In this document: positions 51,268 through 59,634 of the stretch, in pieces
Numbering within the stretch: position 1 is the first letter of the stretch
Layout: each line of letters opens with the position of its first letter
The notes under the pieces: generated by a model
The model's database searches: none
What the model was told of the DNA's origin: nothing
The model's input: the letters and a program-made list of their open reading frames with translations, nothing else
Made by a program: the position numbers and the translations under genes
Origin: CAZQVN01 sp964596775
Lineage (GTDB): Bacteria; Eisenbacteria; RBG-16-71-46; JABDJR01; JAWXBZ01
Direction: 5' to 3'
Assembly (NCBI GenBank): GCA_964596775.1
Contig: CAZQVN010000009.1
Location: forward strand, 33,802-97,801
DNA: 64,000 bases

Positions 51268-52350
51268 CTAGAGTCGCGCTTCGAACACGAGATTGAACGG
51301 CGTTTCCGTGGCCCGGCGGAACTTCCTGAACCCTCCCGCCGTCACGACCTCGCGGATCTTCGCCTCGCCGGCCTGGGCGCCGAGACCGAGGCCGACTTCC
51401 TGGTTCAGCGAGCACGGCGTGCAGATCATCGTGGACGCGGAGTACATGATGCGCCCGATCGGCGTGAGGTTGTCCACGACCCGGTCGGAGGCGAACGGCT
51501 CCACGATCATCCACGCCCCTTCCGGCTTGAGGATCCCGGACACGTGGCGCGCCGCGCCGACGGGATCGCCCATGTCGTGCAGCGCGTCGAACGTGGTGGC
51601 CAGGTCGTAGGTGCCCCCCTCGAGTTCCTGGGCCTTGCCGATCTCGAAGCGCACCCGGTCGGACACGCCGGCCGACTCGGCCCGCTTCCGCGCCTCGCGG
51701 ATCGACGGCTCGTGGAAGTCGAAACCGGTGAACCGCGAGTTCGGGTAGGCCAGCGCCATGACGACGGTCGACGCCCCGTGCCCGCAGCCGATGTCGGCCA
51801 CCTCGGCGCCGGCCTCGAGCTTCGGAACGACGCCGTCGAGCGCCGGGAGCCAGGACTGGGCCAGGTGGTTCACGTATCCCGGCCGGAAGAGCCGCTCGGT
51901 GCCGTGGAACAGGTCGTGGTCGTGCTGGTGCCAGCCGAAGCCGCCCCCGTTCCGGAACACCTCCTCGATGTTCCGCACGGACTTGAGCGTGCCGACGCCC
52001 GACTGGAACGCCCCGACCACGAAGTACGGGCTGTCCTCGTCGGCGAGGATCAGGGCCTGTTCCGGAGTCAGCTCGTAGCGATCCTCCTCCGGAAGGTAAT
52101 CCACGTAGCCTCCCGCCGCGTTGGCGCGGAGCCACTCGCGCACGTAGCGCTCCTTCGTGCCGGTCCTTTCCGCCAGTTCTCCCGAGGTCAGTGGTCCGGC
52201 CTTGGACATCGCCTTGTACAGGCCGAGGCGGTCGCCGATCAGGGCCAGGCCGGCATGGAATGTGGCCCCGGCGTCCCAGAGGGCGCGCTCCATCACCCGG
52301 TTGAGCTTTCCGGTATCGAGGGTCTGCGGGGCTTCGGACGTTGCGGACAT
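51268..52350 (-). CDS. class I SAM-dependent methyltransferase with winged-helix N-terminus
   Basis: The protein has 360 residues. The first about 90 form a dimerisation/winged-helix domain (LTSGELAERTGTKERYVREWL). The SAM-binding motif is VADIGCGHGASTVVMA (about 180-195), followed by FDFHEPSIREARKRA. A late segment SASTMICTPCSLNQEVGLGLGAQAGE is typical of a methyltransferase group related to rRNA or small-molecule enzymes; the substrate is unknown. The SD is AAGGGAGAG. It is divergent from the kinase gene at 52460, with an inverted repeat in the spacer. Confidence 0.85.
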   Translation of the reverse strand: MSATSEAPQTLDTGKLNRVMERALWDAGATFHAGLALIGDRLGLYKAMSKAGPLTSGELAERTGTKERYVREWLRANAAGGYVDYLPEEDRYELTPEQALILADEDSPYFVVGAFQSGVGTLKSVRNIEEVFRNGGGFGWHQHDHDLFHGTERLFRPGYVNHLAQSWLPALDGVVPKLEAGAEVADIGCGHGASTVVMALAYPNSRFTGFDFHEPSIREARKRAESAGVSDRVRFEIGKAQELEGGTYDLATTFDALHDMGDPVGAARHVSGILKPEGAWMIVEPFASDRVVDNLTPIGRIMYSASTMICTPCSLNQEVGLGLGAQAGEAKIREVVTAGGFRKFRRATETPFNLVFEARL

Positions 52351-52380
52351 GATGTTCTCTCCCTTGTTGAGGTTGAACCG

Positions 52381-52404
52381 TTGTTCCTGCCTTCACCGGA
52401 ACAA
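52381..52404. promoter_or_regulatory. 7-bp inverted repeat in a divergent spacer
   Basis: TTGTTCC (52381-52387) and GGAACAA (52398-52404) form a perfect inverted repeat with a 10-base spacer, in the 109-base gap between the methyltransferase and kinase starts. It is a candidate operator; no regulator is identified. Confidence 0.4.
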
Positions 52405-52459
52405 GGCCGGAAAAACCTCCCGAACCCCTCACGTGATTTTTGTGATAGCGTTCCCTTCC

Positions 52460-55400
52460 ATGACACCGCACGACGAGGCCCGTCCGGCGCCTTCCGTCCG
52501 CACCCTCTTTGAAGAACTGGCGGGCCTCGGGCCGGAGGAGCGCCGTCAGCGCCTGGCCGCTCTCGACGGCTCCCGCCCCGGAACGGCCCGGGAACTGCGG
52601 GGCCTGCTCGCCGCGGACGCGCGCGCCGACTCGGTCCTTGCTCCGCTGGACGCCCTGGCCGGCGACCCGACCGCCCCCGGGAGCCCCGATCCCTGCGCGC
52701 TGCGGGGGGCGCGGGTACACCACTACGACGTCCTCGAGTCGATCGGCGCCGGCGGGATGGGGGTCGTGTACATGGCCTGGGACACGAAACTCCACCGCAT
52801 GGTGGCTCTCAAGATCCTCCCCCGGGGCATGGTCCAGGATCCGCTCCGCCGCGAACGCTTCCTGCACGAGGCGAGGGCCGCCTCGGCGCTGGACCACCCG
52901 GCCATCTGCACGATCTACGAGATCAATGAAACGCCGGCCGGCGACATGTACCTGGCCATGGCCTGCTACGACGGCGCGACGATCGCCGACCGCCTCCGGA
53001 GCGGGGTCTTCCCGGTGGCCGACGCGGTCCGCATCGTGGCCCGGATCGCCGCCGGGCTGGCGCGGGCCCACGCGGTGGGCGTCACCCACCGGGACATCAA
53101 GCCGGCGAACATCATGCTCGTGGCCGGCGACCAGCCGAAGATCCTCGACTTCGGCATCGCGAAGATCGCCGGGGAGGACCTGACCGGCGACACGAACAGC
53201 ATCTTCGGCACCGCCGCCTACATGTCGCCGGAGCGGATCCGCGGCGACGCCGTGGACGACCGCACCGACATCTGGTCCCTCGGCGTCCTCCTCCAGGAAA
53301 TGGTGACGGGCGCCCGGCCGTTCCCCGGCGACATCCCCGCGGTGCTGCACGCGATCCTCAACGAGGATCCGCGGCCGCTTCCCGCCGGCATCGACGCGGA
53401 CGGCGGGCTGCGCCGCATCCTCGACCGCGCCCTCGCGAAGGACCCGGCCGGGCGCTACGCGTCCATGGATGCGTTCGAGTCCGACCTCCGCGACCTTCTC
53501 CGCGGATCCGCGCCGGTCGCGGAACCGGCGCCGTCCGTGCGGGCGCCGCTTCCGACCGAACTCACGAGCTTCATCGGCCGCGAAACGGAGATCGCGGCGG
53601 TGCGCGACCTGCTCGGAACCGCGCGCCTCGTCACCCTGACCGGCACCGCGGGAACCGGAAAGACGCGCCTGTCGATGCGCGTGGCCGAGGAGTGCCGCGA
53701 TCTCTTCGCGGATGGCGTCACGTTCATTCCGCTGGCCTCGGTGACGGAAGCGAACCAGGTGGCCGCCCGCATCGCCACGTCCCTCGGCATCCGCCAGGAC
53801 GGCGACCGGGGCATCGAGGAAAACCTCTGCCGGCAGCTGGCCGCGGCCCGGCGCCTGATCGTGCTCGACAACTTCGAGCAGATCCTCTCGGCCGCCGGGC
53901 TGGTCGCCGCGATTCTCGCGGGGTGCCCCGGCGTCCGCATCCTCGTCACGTCGCGGATCGCGCTGCGGATCTCCGGGGAGCAGGAATACGCCGTGCCGCC
54001 GCTGGCGTTTCCCGCGGGGGATCCCGCCGGGGACGAGGAGTCGCTAGATCGCTATCCGGCCACCACGCTGTTTCTGCAGCGGGCGCGGGCGGTGCGGCCG
54101 GACTGGACCCCCGATGGGAAGGACGCGGCCGCCGTCCGCGAGATCTGCCGCCGCCTCGACGGGCTGCCGCTCGCCATCGAACTGGCCGCCGCCCGGATCC
54201 GGATGTTCCCTCCCGATGCTCTCCTCAAGCGCCTCGGGAAACGGCTCGACGTGCTCACCGGCGGCCCGCGCGACCGACCGGCCCGGCAGCAGACGCTCCG
54301 GGAGGCGATCGCCTGGAGCTACAACCTGCTCCAGCCCGGCGAACAGGCGTTCTTCCGGCGGGCCGGGGTCTTCGCCGGAAACCTGTCGCTCGAAACGGCG
54401 GAGGAGGTCCTCTGCGGCTCCGGCATCGAACCGCTGGACGGGATCGAGGCGCTCCTCAACCACAGCCTGCTGGCGCGCAGCCCGTCTCCGGACGGCCTGC
54501 CCCGCTTTCACCTGCTGGAGACGATCCGGGAGTTCGCGCTGGAGATGCTGCGCGACGGGGACGAGGAGGAGGACACGCGCCGGCGTCACGCGCTCTATTT
54601 TCTCGAACGGGCCCGCCGGGCGGCGCCCGAACTGACCGGACCGGACCAGGCGCACTGGCTCAGGGAACTCACGCTCGACTACGACAACATCCAGGCCGCC
54701 TTCGACTGGGCGGAAACCCGCGGCGAGGCGGAGTACGGACTCGAACTCGGCAACGCCGTCTGGCGGTTCTGGGCGGTGCGCGGCTTTCTCCGCCAGGGGC
54801 GCGACCGCCTCCGCAAGCTTCTGGCGCTGCCGGGCGCGGAACGGAACAGCGACGCCCGGGCCCGCGCCCTGAACGCCCTCGGTTCGATGGGGCACATGCT
54901 CGGGCGCTTCGAGGAGGCGCTGCCGAGCCTCGAAGAAAGCCTCGCGATCTTCCGGGAGACGGGCAACGTCGAGCAGACCGCGGTCGTCCTCAACAATCTC
55001 GGCTGGGTCACCTCCATCCTGGCCCGCGGCGAACAGGCGCGGGCCATCAACGAGGAGGCCCTGGCGTTGAGCCGGAAACTCGGCCTCGCGCGCGGCGAGG
55101 CGCTGGCCTGCAACAACCTCGGCTGGTGCGCCTCGCTGCGCGGGCGTCACCTCGAAGCCCTTCCGCTCCACCGGCGGAACCTGGCCCTCCGGCGGGAGAT
55201 CGGCGATGCGCGCGGCGTGGCCTACGCGCTGACGAGCCTCGCGTGGGCGCTTCTCGACACGGGGCGTCGCGAGGAGGCCGAGGCGTCCCTCCGCGAGGCG
55301 ATGCGCCTGCTGACCGGAATCGACGAGCGGCAGATCCTCGGACTCTGCCTGGACATCACCGGAGTGCTGGCCGCGGAGCGCGGGGAGTTCGACACCGCCG

Positions 55401-56065
55401 ACGACTGGTTCCGGCGCTCCATGGAGGTCTGGGACCACTCCGGCAACATGTGGGGGAAGACACGACCGCTCACCGAACGCATCCGGCTCCTGATCCGCCG
55501 CGGCCGGATCGATGAGGCGGCGGCCGAGCTCTCCGCCATGAAGGCGTCGCTTCCCTATTCCTCGGTGCCGTGGACGGCCCTCGACATCCACCATCTCGAA
55601 GCCGGCCTGGCCGCCGCCGGCGGCCGGACGGCGGAAGCGTCGCGGCTCCTCGAGACGGTCCTGCGCCGGGCGATCGAGCTCGACTCGGTGGCGGTCCTCG
55701 AGGATGGCCTGGAGGACGTCGTGATGCTGCGGATCGCGGATGACGGCGGCGCAGAGTCGGGCACCGGCGGCACGGACGCGGCCGGCGGCCAAACCGGCGG
55801 CGGCACCGACGCGTCGGCCGGAGGCTTGATCGACGGCGGCACGGACACGACCGCACTGCTGTCCCTCATCGCCTTCGTGGACGGATGCCGGGGGACTTCG
55901 GGCCGCGTCCGCCCGCCCCATCGAGCGGACGAACTGGCCCCGCTCGTCGAGCGGCTGCGCCGGGAACTCGGCGACCGGTCCGCCGAAGCCGAGGCGCGCG
56001 GGAGGTCCCTGTCCCCCGCGGAGGCGGTCGACCTGGCGTTCCGGCCGGCCCCCGGTCGCCGCTGA
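52460..56065 (+). CDS. Ser/Thr protein kinase fused to a STAND ATPase and TPR repeats
   Basis: The protein has 1201 residues. The N-terminal about 75 residues (FEELAGLGPEERRQRL) match the helical lead of ECF-linked kinases. The kinase is intact: GAGGMGVVY, Lys118, HRDIKPAN with Asp212, DFG at 230-232. The ATPase has Walker A GTAGTGKT and Walker B LIVLDNFEQIL plus VTSRIAL. Many TPRs follow. Near the C-terminus (55740-55855) is an unusual Gly/Thr/Asp-rich stretch. The ATG is supported by loss of coding character upstream. The ECF sigma factor gene follows after 10 bases, so the kinase probably controls that sigma factor. Paralogue of the protein at 41608. Confidence 0.9.
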   Translation: MTPHDEARPAPSVRTLFEELAGLGPEERRQRLAALDGSRPGTARELRGLLAADARADSVLAPLDALAGDPTAPGSPDPCALRGARVHHYDVLESIGAGGMGVVYMAWDTKLHRMVALKILPRGMVQDPLRRERFLHEARAASALDHPAICTIYEINETPAGDMYLAMACYDGATIADRLRSGVFPVADAVRIVARIAAGLARAHAVGVTHRDIKPANIMLVAGDQPKILDFGIAKIAGEDLTGDTNSIFGTAAYMSPERIRGDAVDDRTDIWSLGVLLQEMVTGARPFPGDIPAVLHAILNEDPRPLPAGIDADGGLRRILDRALAKDPAGRYASMDAFESDLRDLLRGSAPVAEPAPSVRAPLPTELTSFIGRETEIAAVRDLLGTARLVTLTGTAGTGKTRLSMRVAEECRDLFADGVTFIPLASVTEANQVAARIATSLGIRQDGDRGIEENLCRQLAAARRLIVLDNFEQILSAAGLVAAILAGCPGVRILVTSRIALRISGEQEYAVPPLAFPAGDPAGDEESLDRYPATTLFLQRARAVRPDWTPDGKDAAAVREICRRLDGLPLAIELAAARIRMFPPDALLKRLGKRLDVLTGGPRDRPARQQTLREAIAWSYNLLQPGEQAFFRRAGVFAGNLSLETAEEVLCGSGIEPLDGIEALLNHSLLARSPSPDGLPRFHLLETIREFALEMLRDGDEEEDTRRRHALYFLERARRAAPELTGPDQAHWLRELTLDYDNIQAAFDWAETRGEAEYGLELGNAVWRFWAVRGFLRQGRDRLRKLLALPGAERNSDARARALNALGSMGHMLGRFEEALPSLEESLAIFRETGNVEQTAVVLNNLGWVTSILARGEQARAINEEALALSRKLGLARGEALACNNLGWCASLRGRHLEALPLHRRNLALRREIGDARGVAYALTSLAWALLDTGRREEAEASLREAMRLLTGIDERQILGLCLDITGVLAAERGEFDTADDWFRRSMEVWDHSGNMWGKTRPLTERIRLLIRRGRIDEAAAELSAMKASLPYSSVPWTALDIHHLEAGLAAAGGRTAEASRLLETVLRRAIELDSVAVLEDGLEDVVMLRIADDGGAESGTGGTDAAGGQTGGGTDASAGGLIDGGTDTTALLSLIAFVDGCRGTSGRVRPPHRADELAPLVERLRRELGDRSAEAEARGRSLSPAEAVDLAFRPAPGRR

Positions 56066-56075
56066 GGCCCGCAGG

Positions 56076-56645
56076 ATGTCCCCCGGCGATCCGGACATCA
56101 CCGCACTGCTCAAGGCCTATGGGCGCGGGGACCGCGAGGCGCTCGACGCGATCCTCCCCGCCCTCTACGAAACGCTGCACGCGATGGCCCGCAACCGCCT
56201 GCGCGGCGAACGGAAGGACCACACGCTGGGGCCCACCGCCCTCGTCAACGAGGCCTACCTGAAGCTCGTGCGGGTCCACAGCGTGGACTGGCGGGACCGC
56301 GGGCACTTCCTGGCAATGGCCGCCCGGGTCATGCGGCGGATCCTCGTGGATCACGCGGAACGGCGGCGCGCCGCGAAGCGCGGCGGCGGCGGCACCCGGG
56401 TCGAACTGTCCGAGGATCTCCTCGTTTCCGAGGAACAGGCCGAGCCGGTCCTCCGCCTCGATGCCCTGCTCGAACGTTTCAGGACGGAAGAGCCGCGTGC
56501 CGCCGAAGTCCTCGAATGCCGCTACTTCGGCGGACTCCGGAACGAGGACATCGCCGCGGCGCTTTCCGTGTCGGTGGCCACCGTCGAGCGCGACCTCAAG
56601 TTCGCGCGGGCGTGGCTGGCCCGGGAGATGGAGAGCGAGGACTGA
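56076..56645 (+). CDS. ECF sigma factor (TIGR02999-like)
   Basis: The protein has 189 residues. Region 2 contains GPTALVNEAYLKLVR and HFLAMAARVMRRILVDHAERRRAAKRGG, the signature of the acidobacterial/planctomycete TIGR02999 group. Region 4 ends with YFGGLRNEDIAAALSVSVATVERDLKFARAWL, a helix-turn-helix for the -35 element. These sigma factors have no classical anti-sigma and are usually paired with Ser/Thr kinases, as here. In most pairs the sigma gene comes first; here the kinase does. Confidence 0.92.
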   Translation: MSPGDPDITALLKAYGRGDREALDAILPALYETLHAMARNRLRGERKDHTLGPTALVNEAYLKLVRVHSVDWRDRGHFLAMAARVMRRILVDHAERRRAAKRGGGGTRVELSEDLLVSEEQAEPVLRLDALLERFRTEEPRAAEVLECRYFGGLRNEDIAAALSVSVATVERDLKFARAWLAREMESED

Positions 56646-56685
56646 CCCGTGCCCGCCACGCATGGCGCGATCCCTCCCGCCCCCG

Positions 56686-56691
56686 TATAAT
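56686..56691 (+). promoter_or_regulatory. consensus -10 of the amidohydrolase operon
   Basis: A perfect TATAAT lies 27 bases before the ATG at 56719. The -35 17 bases upstream (TGGCGC) is poor, so an alternative sigma factor or an activator may be needed. Confidence 0.45.
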
Positions 56692-56718
56692 GCGCCAACT
56701 CTGTGACCGGGAGATCCC

Positions 56719-58677
56719 ATGAAAACCTGCGACATTCTTCTGAAAAACGCCGTGATCCTCACGATGGACGAGGAGTACACGATCCACTCTTCCGGAGCCG
56801 TCGCCGTGACCGGCGACGCCATCACCGCCGTCGGTGATATCGAAAGGGAGTACACCGCCGCCCAGGTCGTCGACTGCGGCGGCAAGGTCCTGCTGCCCGG
56901 CCTGATCAACGCGCACACGCACGTCCCGATGACGCTCCTGCGCGGCCTGGCCGACGACCTGCGCCTCGACGTCTGGCTGCTCGGCTACGTCATGCCGGTG
57001 GAGCGGGAGTTCGTGAATCCCGATTTCGTGTCGCTCGGCACCGGGCTCGCCTGCGCCGAGATGATCCGCTCCGGCATCACCTGCTTCGCCGACATGTACT
57101 ACTTCGAGGAGTCGGTGGCGCAGACGGCCGCCGACGCCGGCATGCGGGCGCTCTGCGGCCAGACGGTGCTCAAGTTCTCCTCGCCCGACGCGGAGAGCTT
57201 CGAGGATTCGCTGGCGCTCGCCCGCGAGTTCATCGTCAAGTGGAAGAATCACCCGCTGATCGTGCCCGCCCCGGCGCCGCACGCCCCCTATACCTGCACC
57301 GCAGAGATCCTCCAGGCCTGCTCGGCGCTCGCCGTGGAGTTCGACGTGCCGCTCCACACGCACATCTCCGAGACGCTCCTCGAGGTCGAGAACTCGCGGA
57401 AGGAACGGGGAATGCCGGTCATCCCCTGGGTCAAGAAGCAGAGCCTGCTCGACGCGAAGCTCCTGGCCGCGCACTGCGTCCACATCGACGAGGGGGAAAT
57501 GCGCACGCTCAAGAACGCCGGAGCCGGCGTGGCCCACAACCCCACCAGCAACCTGAAACTCGCGTCGGGCGTTGCCCCGGTCGTGAAGATGCTCGAAACC
57601 GGCCTGAACGTGGGGCTCGGCACCGACGGCCCGGCCTCGAACAACGACCTGGACATGTTCGAGGAGATGCGGATGGCCGCCGTCCTCGCCAAGGGGATCG
57701 GCGGCGACCCGACGGCGCTCCCCGCCCGCGAGGCCGTGGCCATGGCCACCCGGCTGGGGGCGAGGGCGCTGCACATGGGCGACATCACCGGGTCGATCGA
57801 GGCGGGCAAGCGCGCCGACCTGATCCTGGTCGACGTGAACCGCCTGCACAACTCCCCGGCGTTCACGCGCGACCCGAACGCGCTCTACTCGCGGATCGTC
57901 TACGCGGCCAAGTCCACCGACGTCACCGACGTGATGTGCAACGGGCGCTGGCTGATGCGGAACCACGAACTGGAGACGGTGAAGGAAGCCGACCTCCTGA
58001 AGGCCGCCGGCGCCTACGCGAAGCGGATCGACCAGTTCCTGATCGCGCGGGAGGAAAGCCTCCTCCAGAAGCTGATCGCCATCGGCGGCGCCCAGGAAAC
58101 GGAGAGCTTTGAGGTTCAGGTCAAGGCCCGCGTCGAGTCCGCGGAAAAGGTGAAGCAGGTCCTCGAGAGCGATCCGCTGACCGTGATCCGCTCCGTCCGT
58201 TATCACCAGTTCGACACCTACTTCCAGTTTCCCGATGCGGACCAGGGGCGGCTGCGCTTCCGCGAAGACCAGTACATGGACGACGACGACGAGGTCACCG
58301 GAACGCGCTGCCGGCTGACGCTGACCGGCAAGGCCCGCGAGGGGTCGTTCGGGTCGGTGCTGCTGTCGCGCTCCCGCTTCCTCGCGCCGGCCACCCAGAC
58401 GCTGCGCTTCTACCGCGAGTACTTCCAGCCCACCGAGGAGCGCGAGGTCGAAAAGGAGCGCCGCCGCTGGCTGGTGGCCTACCGGGGCGTGGAGTTCTAC
58501 GTGAACCTCGACCGGCTGATGAAGCCCGCCGTCGACGGCTACTGGCTGGAGATCAAGTCGCGTACCTGGTCCCGCCGGGACGCCGAGGACAAGGCGCGTC
58601 TGATCAACGAGCTGCTCGGACTGTTCGGCGCCACGCCGGACCGCATGGTCAAGGAAGACTATGTGGAGCTCGTCTAG
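56719..58677 (+). CDS. amidohydrolase (MtaD/SsnA-like deaminase) fused to a CYTH domain
   Basis: The protein has 652 residues. Residues 1-440 are a complete amidohydrolase: metal ligands His66 and His68 (NAHTHVP), THISETLLEVE, AAHCVHIDEGE and GTDGPASNNDLDMFEEMR. These fit S-adenosylhomocysteine/methylthioadenosine or 5'-deoxyadenosine deaminases. From about 455 a CYTH-like domain follows, beginning FEVQVKARV with Glu465 and Lys469, but with Gln467 where the ExExK motif has its second Glu. Later blocks GRLRFREDQ and YWLEIKSRTW complete the tunnel fold. The fusion suggests nucleoside handling plus triphosphate or polyphosphate binding. An SD-like GGGAG lies 6 bases upstream. Confidence 0.85.
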   Translation: MKTCDILLKNAVILTMDEEYTIHSSGAVAVTGDAITAVGDIEREYTAAQVVDCGGKVLLPGLINAHTHVPMTLLRGLADDLRLDVWLLGYVMPVEREFVNPDFVSLGTGLACAEMIRSGITCFADMYYFEESVAQTAADAGMRALCGQTVLKFSSPDAESFEDSLALAREFIVKWKNHPLIVPAPAPHAPYTCTAEILQACSALAVEFDVPLHTHISETLLEVENSRKERGMPVIPWVKKQSLLDAKLLAAHCVHIDEGEMRTLKNAGAGVAHNPTSNLKLASGVAPVVKMLETGLNVGLGTDGPASNNDLDMFEEMRMAAVLAKGIGGDPTALPAREAVAMATRLGARALHMGDITGSIEAGKRADLILVDVNRLHNSPAFTRDPNALYSRIVYAAKSTDVTDVMCNGRWLMRNHELETVKEADLLKAAGAYAKRIDQFLIAREESLLQKLIAIGGAQETESFEVQVKARVESAEKVKQVLESDPLTVIRSVRYHQFDTYFQFPDADQGRLRFREDQYMDDDDEVTGTRCRLTLTGKAREGSFGSVLLSRSRFLAPATQTLRFYREYFQPTEEREVEKERRRWLVAYRGVEFYVNLDRLMKPAVDGYWLEIKSRTWSRRDAEDKARLINELLGLFGATPDRMVKEDYVELV

Positions 58678-58695
58678 CCTGCCGGGGAGATCCTG

Positions 58696-59541
58696 ATGCG
58701 CTGGCGGGGTCGCCGGGGCAGCTCCAACATCGACGACCGGCGCGGAGCCCGGATGGGCGGCGGCGGCGTTGTCCTCGGCGGCGGCGGGCTGCTCGTCGTC
58801 ATCGTGCTCTCGCTCGTGTTCGGCGTGGACCCCACCGCGCTCCTCCAGCAGGTCGGCACGCGGACGCCGGTGGAAACGCCGTCCGGCCCCGGCATCGACG
58901 ACGAGGCGAAGCAGTTCGTTTCCGTGATCCTCGCCGACACGGAAGACGTCTGGCGCGGGATCTTCCGCTCGATGAACCGCACGTATGCCGACCCCGAGCT
59001 GGTGATGTTCTCCGGGCGGGTCCGCTCGGCCTGCGGCATCGCGGGATCGGCCACCGGCCCGTTCTACTGCCCGGCCGACCGCAAGGTGTACATCGACCTT
59101 TCGTTCTACGACGACCTGAAGAACCGCTTCAACGCGCCCGGCGACTTCGCCCAGGCGTACGTGATCGCCCACGAGGTCGGCCACCATGTCCAGCACCTCC
59201 TCGGGATCACCGACATGGTGCATGACCAGCGCGGCCGGCTGAGCGAGGCGGAGTACAACCGGCTCTCGGTGCGCCTCGAACTCCAGGCCGACTTCTTCGC
59301 CGGCGTCTGGGCGCACCACGCGGAACGGATGTGGGGCATCCTCGAGCCGGGCGACGTCGAGGAAGCGCTGAACGCCGCCTCGGCCATCGGCGACGACCGC
59401 CTGCAGCAGGAAGCGCAGGGGCACGTGGTGCCCGACTCGTTCACCCACGGCACGTCGGCGCAGCGGGCGCGCTGGTTCCGCAGGGGGCTGGAAACCGGAG
59501 ACGTGAGCCAGGGCGACACGTTCGCCACGGACGACCTGTAG
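58696..59541 (+). CDS. neutral zinc metallopeptidase, YpfJ/KPN_00077-like
   Basis: The protein has 281 residues, the usual size. A basic N-terminus (RWRGRRGSSNIDDRRG) is followed by one hydrophobic anchor (GGGVVLGGGGLLVVIVLSLV). The zinc motif HEVGHHVQ is at 159-166, with a downstream ELQADFFAGVW as third ligand, matching the family. The protein is membrane-anchored with the catalytic part probably periplasmic. Its substrate is unknown. It lies 18 bases after the amidohydrolase gene, in the same operon. Confidence 0.92.
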   Translation: MRWRGRRGSSNIDDRRGARMGGGGVVLGGGGLLVVIVLSLVFGVDPTALLQQVGTRTPVETPSGPGIDDEAKQFVSVILADTEDVWRGIFRSMNRTYADPELVMFSGRVRSACGIAGSATGPFYCPADRKVYIDLSFYDDLKNRFNAPGDFAQAYVIAHEVGHHVQHLLGITDMVHDQRGRLSEAEYNRLSVRLELQADFFAGVWAHHAERMWGILEPGDVEEALNAASAIGDDRLQQEAQGHVVPDSFTHGTSAQRARWFRRGLETGDVSQGDTFATDDL

Positions 59542-59582
59542 GCGGAGCGGCCAAGGACACGGCCGCCCCGCCGACGAGCGCG

Positions 59583-59611
59583 CGGGGGAGCCTGGCGGCG
59601 GCAGTCCCCCG
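59583..59611. terminator. possible bidirectional hairpin between convergent genes
   Basis: CGGGGGA (59583-59589) pairs with TCCCCCG (59605-59611) around a 15-base loop, in the gap between the YpfJ-like gene and the convergent M20 gene. Confidence 0.3.
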
Positions 59612-59634
59612 TGTAGCCCGGCCCGCCTTCCGTC

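Noticed and set aside
56596..59448. Open frame antisense to the amidohydrolase and YpfJ-like genes
   Set aside because: It spans two real genes and has no start signal or domain.
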